Shown: one piece after another, positions 44,389 to 50,977 of the stretch
Layout: the number at the start of each line of letters is the position of its first letter
Position numbering within the stretch: position 1 is the first letter of the stretch
DNA from: CALUOB01 sp944322305
GTDB taxonomy: Bacteria; Actinomycetota; Coriobacteriia; Coriobacteriales; Coriobacteriaceae
Assembly (NCBI GenBank): GCA_963931605.1
Contig: OZ007031.1
Location: forward strand, 2,232,001-2,296,000
DNA length: 64,000 nt
Direction of reading: 5' to 3'
The notes under the pieces: model-generated
Database searches by the model: none
Seen by the model: only the letters and a program-made list of their open reading frames with translations
What the model was told of the DNA's origin: nothing
Made by a program: the position numbers and the translations under genes

Positions 44389-44982
44389 ATGGCACACGAT
44401 ACCAACCCTACCGCTGAGAAGGACGAGGCCCTGGATCAGGAGGTTCAGGCTGCCGAGCAGGATACCGCCGCTGCCGGGGAGGCCGAGCAGCCAACCGAGC
44501 AGGACGCCGAGCCCGAGGCTGCCGGGGAGGATGCCGTCTCCGCACCCGAGGCTGACGCCGACGCCGAGTCCGGCGAGGACGATGAGGACTCCGAGGACTC
44601 GCTGACCTACTCCAACGGCGTGATCGAGAAGATCGTCGCCATGGCCACGCGCACCGTGCCGCACGTGCTCGGCATGAAGGGCAACCTGATGCATTTCGTG
44701 CAGGAGCAGTTCGGTGCCGAGAACCTCGCCAAGGGCGTCACCGTCGAGGTCACCGACGACAACCGCGTGCTCGTGCACATCTCGGTCATCATCGAGTACG
44801 GCGCCTACGCGCCGGCCATCTTCGACGACGTGAAGGTTGCCGTGAGCGAGGCTCTCGAGAAGATGACGGGGCTGGAGGTCGCCGGCATCAACCTGCGCAT
44901 CGAGGACGTCATCACGCGCGAGGAGTACGAGGCCAAACGTCGCCACTCCTCCGATCACAAGGACGAGGGCGCCGAGGAGTAG
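44389..44982 (+). CDS. Asp23/Gls24 family envelope stress response protein
   Basis: 197 residues. The first ~65 are acidic and disordered (EKDEALDQEVQAAEQDTAA...). The Asp23 domain follows: LTYSNGVIEKIVAMATRTVP, VTDDNRVLVHISVIIEYGAY and VSEALEKMTGLEVAGINLRI. Membrane-associated through AmaP; deletion in Staphylococcus triggers a cell-wall stress response. Start ATG 44389 behind aaaggagc. The operon ends at a long hairpin (45007-45075). Confidence 0.9.
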   Translation: MAHDTNPTAEKDEALDQEVQAAEQDTAAAGEAEQPTEQDAEPEAAGEDAVSAPEADADAESGEDDEDSEDSLTYSNGVIEKIVAMATRTVPHVLGMKGNLMHFVQEQFGAENLAKGVTVEVTDDNRVLVHISVIIEYGAYAPAIFDDVKVAVSEALEKMTGLEVAGINLRIEDVITREEYEAKRRHSSDHKDEGAEE

Positions 44983-45006
44983 CGCGCGTTCATACAGGAT
45001 CCCCCC

Positions 45007-45075
45007 GGAGGGGCCTTGCTCTTTCTCACGCTCGAGGCTTCGCGATCTCGCTTAGAGAAAGAGCAAGGCCCCTCC
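45007..45075. terminator. Long hairpin with conserved loop after asp23 (copy 1)
   Basis: 21-bp perfect stem (begins GGAGGGGCCTTGCTCTTT) enclosing a 27-nt loop that starts ACGCTCGAGG and ends ATCTCGCTTA. The same loop is found in two hairpins after ychF. It lies 25 bp after the asp23 stop codon. Confidence 0.75.
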
Positions 45076-45210
45076 TCGCATGCGCATGCGGACCAGCGCT
45101 CCTCGGCGCGCGCGGGGCGGAGGAGCGGCGACAGGCGTTTGGTGAGATCAAAATCAACAGGGGTGGGGGTTGGGGTTGAAGCGGGGGCGGGTTATGGGGT
45201 GCTTGCTTTA

Positions 45211-45325
45211 GGGGAGCCTGGGGTTATCGTGTCGCCCGCAGTTCTGCAGACGCAGGAGATGCCGTTTCCGGCATCTCCGTCGCGTCGAAGCTGTTTGACC
45301 ACGGGATGACAACCCCAGGCTCCCC
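45211..45325. repeat. 115-bp compound hairpin
   Basis: Outer 15-bp perfect arms GGGGAGCCTGGGGTT (45211-45225) and AACCCCAGGCTCCCC (45311-45325); inside, GGAGATGCC (45255-45263) pairs with GGCATCTCC (45270-45278). It sits in the 460-bp gap between asp23 and the metNIQ promoter; no coding frame is convincing there. Confidence 0.65.
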
Positions 45326-45408
45326 GTGACGTTGCCCGTGCGTAACCCCGGGCTTGCGCCGGCGGGCTTCTCGCGCTGCTCGTCCAACTGTTTCGGGAGC
45401 GTTTCGGC

Positions 45409-45437
45409 TTGACGGGCTGGCGGGGGCACGTTAAGCT
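45409..45437 (+). promoter_or_regulatory. Promoter of the metNIQ transcript
   Basis: -35 TTGACG (45409-45414), exactly 17-bp spacer, -10 TAAGCT (45432-45437). Expected transcription start is 45444-45445, at the ATG of the leader ORF. Confidence 0.75.
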
Positions 45438-45444
45438 ACACCAC

Positions 45445-45543
45445 ATGTTTACGAATTCCGCACATATGATGATGGCCATGGAGATGCCCTCGCCCGGGCA
45501 CCTTGCCGCATGCCTCGCGTGCGGTGAGACCGGGCGCCTTTGA
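45445..45543 (+). CDS. Methionine-rich leader peptide of metNIQ
   Basis: 32 codons ATG 45445 to TGA 45541-45543. The start MFTNSAHMMMAMEMPSPG has six Met in the first 14 residues, including three in a row; the rest reads HLAACLACGETGRL. There is no Shine-Dalgarno sequence, but the promoter -10 ends 7 bp upstream, so the mRNA would begin at the ATG (leaderless). It ends 61 bp before metN, a methionine importer subunit. The arrangement matches amino-acid leader peptides, where starvation stalls the ribosome on hungry codons and changes folding of the RNA downstream. Function is inferred; the ORF and its Met run are seen directly. Confidence 0.7.
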   Translation: MFTNSAHMMMAMEMPSPGHLAACLACGETGRL

Positions 45544-45569
45544 TAGGCTGTCTCCGGCGGGAGGCAGTC
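45491..45569 (+). promoter_or_regulatory. Attenuator-like hairpins in the metNIQ leader
   Basis: Hairpin A, inside the leader ORF: CGCCCGG (45491-45497) with CCGGGCG (45530-45536), enclosing CCGCATGC (45506-45513) / GCGTGCGG (45517-45524, one G-U). Hairpin B, just after the leader stop: GGCTGTCTCC (45546-45555) / GGAGGCAGTC (45560-45569) with a GGCG loop. No U tract follows B, so control could be by sequestering the metN ribosome site (gcggag near 45591-45596, partly complementary to CTCCG in B) or by Rho. Confidence 0.5.
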
Positions 45570-45604
45570 TCCCCATTGGTCGATTATCGAGCGGAGCTAC
45601 CCTC

Positions 45605-46354
45605 GTGATTCAAATCAAACACCTCTTCAAGACGTACGGCGAGGTCGATAGCGGCGCGCATGCGCTGGAAGACGTGTCGATCGACATCGCGGACGGCGAC
45701 ATCGTCGGCATCATCGGCATGAGCGGCGCCGGCAAGTCCACGCTGGTGCGCTGCATCAACCTGCTTGAGCGGCCCACCTCGGGTCAGATCGTGGTGGACG
45801 GGCAAGACGTTGTGGGTCTGTCCGGCGCGGCGCTGCGCGCCTACCGCCGTCGCGTGGCCATGATCTTCCAGAGCTTCGGCCTGCTGTCCCAAAAGACGGT
45901 GCTTGCCAACGTGTGCTTCCCGTACCTGGCGGCAACCGGCAAGGTCACGGCGGAGAACCGCGCCCGCGCGCTCGAGCTTCTCGACCTGGTGGGGCTGAAG
46001 GAGAAGGCTGCGTCCTACCCCTCGCAGCTCTCCGGCGGGCAGCAGCAGCGCGTGGCCATTGCCCGCGCGCTCGCGTGCGAGCCCGAGTACATCCTGTGCG
46101 ACGAGGCCACGAGCGCCCTCGACCCCGCGAGCACCAACACCATCCTGAAGCTTCTGCGCGACATCAACCGCGAGACGGGCGTGACCGTCATCGTGATCAC
46201 CCATTCCATGGGCGTGGTCGAGAAGATCTGCCGCAACGTGGTGGTGCTCGACCACGGGCGCGTGGTGGAGCAGGGCAGCGTGGCCGACGTGTTTGCCGAC
46301 CCGCGCTCCGACGCAGCCAAGGTGCTCCTCGAAAGGGTTGATTGGGATGCTTAA
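45605..46354 (+). CDS. metN: Methionine ABC transporter ATP-binding protein
   Basis: 249 residues from GTG 45605. Walker A GMSGAGKST, Q-loop MIFQSFGLLSQKTV, ABC signature LSGGQQQRVAIARALA, Walker B ILCDEATSALDP and the H-loop VIVITHSMG. It is short: E. coli MetN has an additional ~90-residue C-terminal ACT-like (NIL) domain that binds methionine for trans-inhibition, and that domain is missing here. Substrate assignment rests on MetQ and MetI. It overlaps metI by 8 bp. Confidence 0.92.
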   Translation: MIQIKHLFKTYGEVDSGAHALEDVSIDIADGDIVGIIGMSGAGKSTLVRCINLLERPTSGQIVVDGQDVVGLSGAALRAYRRRVAMIFQSFGLLSQKTVLANVCFPYLAATGKVTAENRARALELLDLVGLKEKAASYPSQLSGGQQQRVAIARALACEPEYILCDEATSALDPASTNTILKLLRDINRETGVTVIVITHSMGVVEKICRNVVVLDHGRVVEQGSVADVFADPRSDAAKVLLERVDWDA

Positions 46355-47030
46355 CGAACTTGCCGCGTTCGCCGACGAGTACGGCGAGCTTTTGCTCGAG
46401 GGCACGGGCGCCACGGTCGTGATGCTGATCGTGCCCACGCTGGTCTCCTATGTTATCGGCCTGGCCCTGGGCGTGGTGCTCTACCTCACCGCCCCCGGGT
46501 CGCTCAGGCCGCACCCCAAGCTCAACGCGGTGCTGGGCTGGGTGGTCAACATCTGCCGCTCGTTCCCGTTCATCGTGCTGATGATCTCGATCATCCCGTT
46601 CACGCGCATCGTCATGGGCACGTCGTCGGGCATCCTCGGCACGGTGCCCCCGCTGGTCCTTTCCACCTCGCCGTTCATCGCGCGCATGGTGGAGCAGTCG
46701 CTGGCCGAGGTTCCGCGCGAGAGCGTCGAGGCCGTCGAGGCCTGCGGAGCCAGCACCCCGCGCGTCGTGTTCTCCGCGCTGCTGCCCGAGGCCATGCCGT
46801 CGCTCGTGCGCGGCGTGGCGGTGACCCTCATCGCGGTGCTCGGCTACACGGCCATCGCCGGCGCGGTGGGCGCAGGCGGCCTGGGCGACATCGCCATCCG
46901 CTACGGCTACTACCGCTACCAGACCGAGGTCATGATCGCGGCCATCGTCATCCTCGTCGTGATCGTCCAGGTGATCCAAAGCGTGTGCGACATCGTCGCC
47001 CGCAAGGTCGACCACCGCACGCAGGGCTAG
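46347..47030 (+). CDS. metI: Methionine ABC transporter permease
   Basis: 227 residues with five membrane helices; start ATG 46347 inside the end of metN. The coupling motif that contacts the ATPase is EAVEACGASTPRVVFSALLP; GYTAIAGAVGAGGLGDIAIR and YGYYRYQTEVMI are typical MetI landmarks. Confidence 0.94.
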   Translation: MLNELAAFADEYGELLLEGTGATVVMLIVPTLVSYVIGLALGVVLYLTAPGSLRPHPKLNAVLGWVVNICRSFPFIVLMISIIPFTRIVMGTSSGILGTVPPLVLSTSPFIARMVEQSLAEVPRESVEAVEACGASTPRVVFSALLPEAMPSLVRGVAVTLIAVLGYTAIAGAVGAGGLGDIAIRYGYYRYQTEVMIAAIVILVVIVQVIQSVCDIVARKVDHRTQG

Positions 47031-47139
47031 CGCCGCCTCACGGCTCCCGTCGCCGCATCGGCTCTTATCACCTTCGCTTATCTGCTGAACTCGTGTGCAA
47101 CCGGCGCCCCCGGGCGCCTCAAGAAAGGAAGTCTCTCCC

Positions 47140-47997
47140 ATGAACACCAACGCCTTCATCTCCCGTCGTTCCCTGCTTGCCGGTCTGGCCGGCCTGGCCG
47201 CGGTAGCGCCGCTTGCCGCCTGCAGCTCCAACGACGGCGCCGCCGGCTCGGCTGCCGCCGAGACCCAGACGCTCGTGGTGGCCGCCAGCCCCTCGCCGCA
47301 CGCGGTGATCCTGAACGACTACGCCAAGCCGATCCTGGCCGAGCAGGGCATCGAGCTCGAGGTCAAGGAGTACACCGACTACATCCTGCCGAACCAGGAC
47401 ACCACCTCCGGCGACGTTGACGCCAACTACTTCCAGCACATCAACTACCTCAACAACTACAACGAAGAGAACGGCACCGACCTGGTGAACGTGGGCAAGA
47501 TCCACTTCGAGCCGATGGGCGTGTTCCCGGGCAAGTCCTCCGACATCGACAACGTGGCCGACGGCGCCACCATCGCCGTGCCGAACGACCCCACCAACGA
47601 GGGCCGCGCGCTGCTGCTGCTCCAGGACCTGGGCCTCATCACCCTTGACGAGGACGCCGGCATCACCGCCACCCCCAACGACATCGTGGACAACCCCAAG
47701 GGCCTGCAGTTCTCCGAGCAGGAGGCCGCGGCGCTTCCGCGCACCGTGTCCGACGTTGACTTCGCCGTCATCAACGGCAACTACGCCATCGACGCCGGCC
47801 TCAAGCTCGAGGACGCGGTGGCTCAGGAGGACGCGCAGTCCGACGTCATCCAGAACGAGTACGCCAACGTCATCGTGACCACCCCCGAGCTCGAGGACGA
47901 CGAGCGCATCACGGCGCTGGTTGAGGCGCTGCAGACCGAGGACTTCAAGGACTACCTGCAGGAGACCTTCGGCGACGCCGTGCAGCCGGCGTTCTAA
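47140..47997 (+). CDS. metQ: Methionine-binding lipoprotein (NlpA/MetQ family)
   Basis: 285 residues from ATG 47140 behind aagaaagga. The signal peptide SRRSLLAGLAGLAAVAPLAAC ends in a lipobox LAAC with Cys28 as the lipidated residue; the SRRSLL start also resembles a Tat motif. The mature part has LVVAASPSPHAVILNDY, VDANYFQHINYL and FAVINGNYAIDAGL as in MetQ. It captures methionine outside the membrane for MetNI, and Lgt in this window would lipidate it. Confidence 0.94.
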   Translation: MNTNAFISRRSLLAGLAGLAAVAPLAACSSNDGAAGSAAAETQTLVVAASPSPHAVILNDYAKPILAEQGIELEVKEYTDYILPNQDTTSGDVDANYFQHINYLNNYNEENGTDLVNVGKIHFEPMGVFPGKSSDIDNVADGATIAVPNDPTNEGRALLLLQDLGLITLDEDAGITATPNDIVDNPKGLQFSEQEAAALPRTVSDVDFAVINGNYAIDAGLKLEDAVAQEDAQSDVIQNEYANVIVTTPELEDDERITALVEALQTEDFKDYLQETFGDAVQPAF

Positions 47998-48045
47998 GGA
48001 GCGCAACGCAGCGGTGCCGCCGAGGTCCCGCAGAGATTTCGGCAA

Positions 48046-48086
48046 AGAGGGCTCGAACGCCGGGAAACCTGGCGTCCGAGCCCTCT
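48046..48086 (+). terminator. Terminator of metNIQ
   Basis: AGAGGGCTCG-a-ACGCC / GGCGT-c-CGAGCCCTCT around gggaaacct, 49 bp after the metQ stop. Few T residues follow. Confidence 0.7.
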
Positions 48087-48170
48087 GTCGTCCGACGCTT
48101 GGGGCGTGTTTATAGTGCGGCACGCGGGGCGGCGGATTTGGGAGACGTGGCTGTGGGCCCAAATGCGCGC

Positions 48171-48247
48171 ACCTGCCATGGGGGACGGGTACGGGTGGCA
48201 GAGTGCGCAGCACACTCTGCCACCCGTACCCGTCCCCCATGGCAGGT
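48171..48247. repeat. Perfect 35-bp inverted repeat
   Basis: Arms 48171-48205 and 48213-48247 are exact reverse complements around CGCAGCA. Each starts ACCTGCCATGGGGGACGGGT. It lies two bases beyond the stop codon of the amidohydrolase (minus strand) and downstream of metQ, so it may terminate both units. Confidence 0.8.
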
Positions 48248-48249
48248 TG

Positions 48250-49479
48250 CTAGTGCGCGCCCTCGGCGAGAAAGTCCATAGCGTATTGGGCGGTGAGCAT
48301 GGCGCCTTTGGGCAGCACGCTCTCATCTACGGTGTAGTAACAGGAATGCTGGGCGTACACGGCGCCGACCTCGGGGTTGCGGGTGCCGAGAAACGCCAGC
48401 ACGCCCGGGACGCGTGTCAGATACTCGGAGAAGTCCTCGCCCGAAAGGGTGCCGCGGTAGCTGCCGACCGCCGGCTCGCCCAGCACCTTGGCGACGGAGG
48501 CACGGCAGCGCTTTGAGGCGGCGGGATCGTTCACCACGCAGGAGTGGGCAACGGTGTAGTCGGTGAGGGTCGCCGTGGCGCCTAAGGCCTCGGCGGTGTG
48601 GGATGCGATGCGGGCGATAAGCTCGGGCATGCGGCGGTGGGTGTCCTCGCCGTAGGTGCGCACCGTGCCGGTGAGGTAGGCGGTGCCTGCGATGACGTTG
48701 CGGGCCGTGCCGCCGTGAAGCTCGCCGATGGTCACCACCGCGGGCTCGAAGGGCGAGACGTCGCGGCTCACGATGGTTTGCAGGGCGTTGACGATCTCAG
48801 CCGCGGCGACGATGGCGTCTGCTCCGCGCTGCGGCATGGCGCCGTGGCACGAGGTGCCCTCCACGTCGATGCGGAACCAGTCGGTGCTTGCCATGCGCGG
48901 ACCCGGCTCGCACGACACGGTGCCGGCGTCAACCTCGCTCCAGATATGCTGGGCAAAGACCCCGTCGACGCCGTCGAGCACACCGGCGTCGATCATCATG
49001 CGCGCACCGCTGCCGTTCTCCTCGGACGGCTGGAAAACGACGCGGACCTCGCCGTGGAGCGCGTCGGTCAGGGCGGCGAGGATGCGGCAGGCGCCGAGCA
49101 GCATGGCGATGTGGCAGTCGTGTCCGCACGCGTGCATGAGGCCGGCATTTTGGCTGGCAAACGGCGCGCCGGTGCGCTCGGTCACGCGCAGCGCGTCGAT
49201 GTCCGCGCGCACCAGGATGCGCCGGCGCGGCGTGCCGTCTGCGCGGTAGGCGTCCGGCGCCGTCCCGCTGATGGTGGCGACGAGTCCCGTTTCCAGCGGG
49301 CGGACGTAGGGGATTTTCAGGGCGTCGAGCTCGCGTGCGATCGCGGCCGTGGTCTCAAACTCTTCCAGGCTGGGCTCTGGGTGCGCATGGAAGCGCCGCC
49401 GCAGCTCTATGATGCGACGTGCGTATTGCGCCCCCAGCTCTTGGATCCGCTCCGTGACGCTGTTGTCGTGTGCGCTCAT
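48250..49479 (-). CDS. M20 family amidohydrolase/aminoacylase (hippurate-hydrolase-like)
   Basis: 409 residues. Metal site motifs: ILVRADIDALRV, LMHACGHDCHIAMLLG and VVFQPSEENGSGARMM, then the dimerisation-domain landmark GTSCHGAMPQRGADAI and VTIGELHGGTARNVI. M20D enzymes cleave N-acyl or N-aryl amino acids. Specificity is not readable from sequence. The ATG at 49479 follows ggaggggc on the minus strand. It is convergent with metNIQ; if it releases methionine from N-acyl-methionine the pairing would make sense, but that is only conjecture. Confidence 0.9.
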   Translation of the reverse strand: MSAHDNSVTERIQELGAQYARRIIELRRRFHAHPEPSLEEFETTAAIARELDALKIPYVRPLETGLVATISGTAPDAYRADGTPRRRILVRADIDALRVTERTGAPFASQNAGLMHACGHDCHIAMLLGACRILAALTDALHGEVRVVFQPSEENGSGARMMIDAGVLDGVDGVFAQHIWSEVDAGTVSCEPGPRMASTDWFRIDVEGTSCHGAMPQRGADAIVAAAEIVNALQTIVSRDVSPFEPAVVTIGELHGGTARNVIAGTAYLTGTVRTYGEDTHRRMPELIARIASHTAEALGATATLTDYTVAHSCVVNDPAASKRCRASVAKVLGEPAVGSYRGTLSGEDFSEYLTRVPGVLAFLGTRNPEVGAVYAQHSCYYTVDESVLPKGAMLTAQYAMDFLAEGAH

Positions 49480-49646
49480 GGTTGCCCCTCCGCCCGTTGC
49501 CGCCTGCGTCTACGATCATACGCCCGTGGGACCTTCTCGCCGAGTCAGCGTTCGCCGGCCCAGGTGCGATCTCCGATCATATGCTCGCGGGGTTCTTCTC
49601 GTGTGGCCGGACGCCGCGGGGGTCTGGCCGCACCGTCGCCGTCAAA

Positions 49647-50280
49647 CTGACCGAAGAGATGGGGAGCACGCGCGCCGCGGGGGGTTGGCCGCACTGCCGC
49701 TTCCGAGCTGGCTGAGGAGATGAGGAGCACGTGCGTTGTGGGGGTACCGTTGCCGCCAAACTGGCCAAGGAAATGAGGGGCCTGCGCGCTGAGGGGACTG
49801 GGTACACCGCCACCGAGCTAGTCGAGAAGATGGAGGCCCGCGTGTCGCGAGGCCCGGGTGCTGATTTCTCTCGACAGACGCAGCCTGCCTGAGGGTTCTA
49901 GGCCGAGATGTGCGGATTCTTCTCGGCAGGTTCAAGTTGGGGAGGGTGCTTGCAGCTGAAAAGCTCGTATCTGCCGAGAAGAACATGCCGGGAGGGTTCT
50001 GTGCGAGAGGCTGTTTTTGTATCTGCCAAGTAGAGTGCGCAGAAACACGGCTAAAAGGCTCTACCTGCATGAATCTGTCGAGAAGAACGTGCACCAAGCG
50101 TTTGCGCGGTGTGCGGCCCATGTATCTGCCAAGTAACGTGTGCGGGAACGCGGCCATGGGGTGGCGTCTGCCCGAATCTGCCGAGAAGAACGTGCATCCA
50201 GCGTGTGCGCGGTGCGCGGCCTTTGTACTTGTCGAGAAGAACGCGCGGCGCGGCGGCTCATGCAGATTCTTCTCGGCAGG
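49647..50280. repeat. Tandem array of degenerate ~52-bp repeats upstream of groES
   Basis: Best part: CTGCCGAGAAGAAC or variant starts units at 49971, 50023, 50075, 50126, 50178 and 50229 (spacings 52, 52, 51, 52, 51). Units alternate between a CCGAGAAGAAC type (49971, 50075, 50178) and a CCAAGTA type (50023, 50126), giving a ~103-bp higher-order period. The same 16-mer GATTCTTCTCGGCAGG, the inverse of the unit start, flanks this part at 49915-49930 and 50265-50280. Weaker units start at 49647, 49708, 49761 and 49818. The 1105-bp gap (49480-50584) between the amidohydrolase and groES otherwise holds only the groES promoter; frames through the array are not conserved in phase with it. Confidence 0.7.
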
Positions 50281-50451
50281 CACAGTCGAGGTTGCCCGTG
50301 CGTGACGGCGCCCTTGCCTGTCAGCAGTCCCGGTGTCCGTTGCCGCCGACGCCTCCGATCATGCACCGGCGGGGCGGGAGGTCGCGGGGGTTTGCGCCTA
50401 CCCGCTCGCACCCGCAAGGGAAGCGGGCGCGTCCTTCTCTTACGCTCATAA

Positions 50452-50478
50452 AATCTAAGTGCCGTTTTATAAGATTTT
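50452..50478. promoter_or_regulatory. Candidate operator upstream of groES promoter
   Basis: Inverted repeat AAAATCT (50452-50458) / AGATTTT (50472-50478) with 13 bp between, just upstream of the -35. It is neither a CIRCE (HrcA) nor a HAIR (HspR) element. Confidence 0.35.
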
Positions 50479-50488
50479 TTGATTTGCA

Positions 50489-50517
50489 TTGTATAAGCCA
50501 GCGTGGGTGGGTATTAT
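50489..50517 (+). promoter_or_regulatory. groES-groEL promoter
   Basis: TTGTAT (50489-50494), 17-bp spacer, TATTAT (50512-50517); leader of about 60 nt to the groES ATG. Confidence 0.6.
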
Positions 50518-50584
50518 TCACAGCGGCATTAAAAGACGGGGTGCCGGGGCCGCGCGCCCGGGCATCAAAAAGGAGGCATGTGCC

Positions 50585-50875
50585 ATGAATCTTAAGCCGC
50601 TTGGTGATCGCGTTTTGGTGAAGCCGGCCGCTGCGGAGCAGAAGACCGCTTCGGGCCTGTACATCGCGAGCAACGCGCAGGAGAAGCCCCAGCGCGGCGA
50701 GGTCATCGCCGTGGGCGCTGGCAAGCTCGGCGACGACGGCAACCGCCTGCCCATGGACGTCAAGGCTGGCGACGTCGTGATCTACGGCAAGTACGGCGGC
50801 AACGAGGTCAAGGTCGACGGCGAGGATTACCTGCTCATGCGCGCCGACGACATCTACGCCATCGTCGAGGAGTAA
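50585..50875 (+). CDS. groES: Co-chaperonin GroES
   Basis: 96 residues, normal length. MNLKPLGDRVLVKPAAAEQK start, the mobile loop EQKTASGLYIASNAQEKPQ and GDVVIYGKYGGNEVK are all typical. The ATG at 50585 follows aaaaaggagg. It caps GroEL, whose gene lies 102 bp downstream. Confidence 0.97.
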   Translation: MNLKPLGDRVLVKPAAAEQKTASGLYIASNAQEKPQRGEVIAVGAGKLGDDGNRLPMDVKAGDVVIYGKYGGNEVKVDGEDYLLMRADDIYAIVEE

Positions 50876-50977
50876 GCGCTGAGCGGCGTCGGGGAGCGAG
50901 AGGCTCCGCGGCGCTCGTAGCTGAACGATCTTCTCGCCCGCACGCGGGCAAACCAAAGCATTCAGGAGGAACAGATA

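Noticed and set aside
45430..45604. S-box (SAM-I) riboswitch or Met T-box before metN
   Set aside because: No AGAGGNGGAGGGA-type S-box core and no T-box TGGN or AGGGTGG-like elements; the leader is mostly the Met-rich ORF.
49915..50280. CRISPR array
   Set aside because: Units are degenerate over their whole length with only ~13 well-kept bases; there is no constant 28-36 bp repeat with unique spacers and no cas gene nearby.
49642..50283. 213-codon minus-strand gene in the ~52-bp repeat array
   Set aside because: The frame drifts through repeat units out of phase and has no ribosome site; motifs such as CTFFSADS come from the DNA repeat.
50440..50530. CIRCE or HAIR heat-shock operator before groES
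   Set aside because: No TTAGCACTC-N9-GAGTGCTAA or CTTGAGT-N7-ACTCAAG is present; only a 7-bp AAAATCT/AGATTTT dyad is seen.
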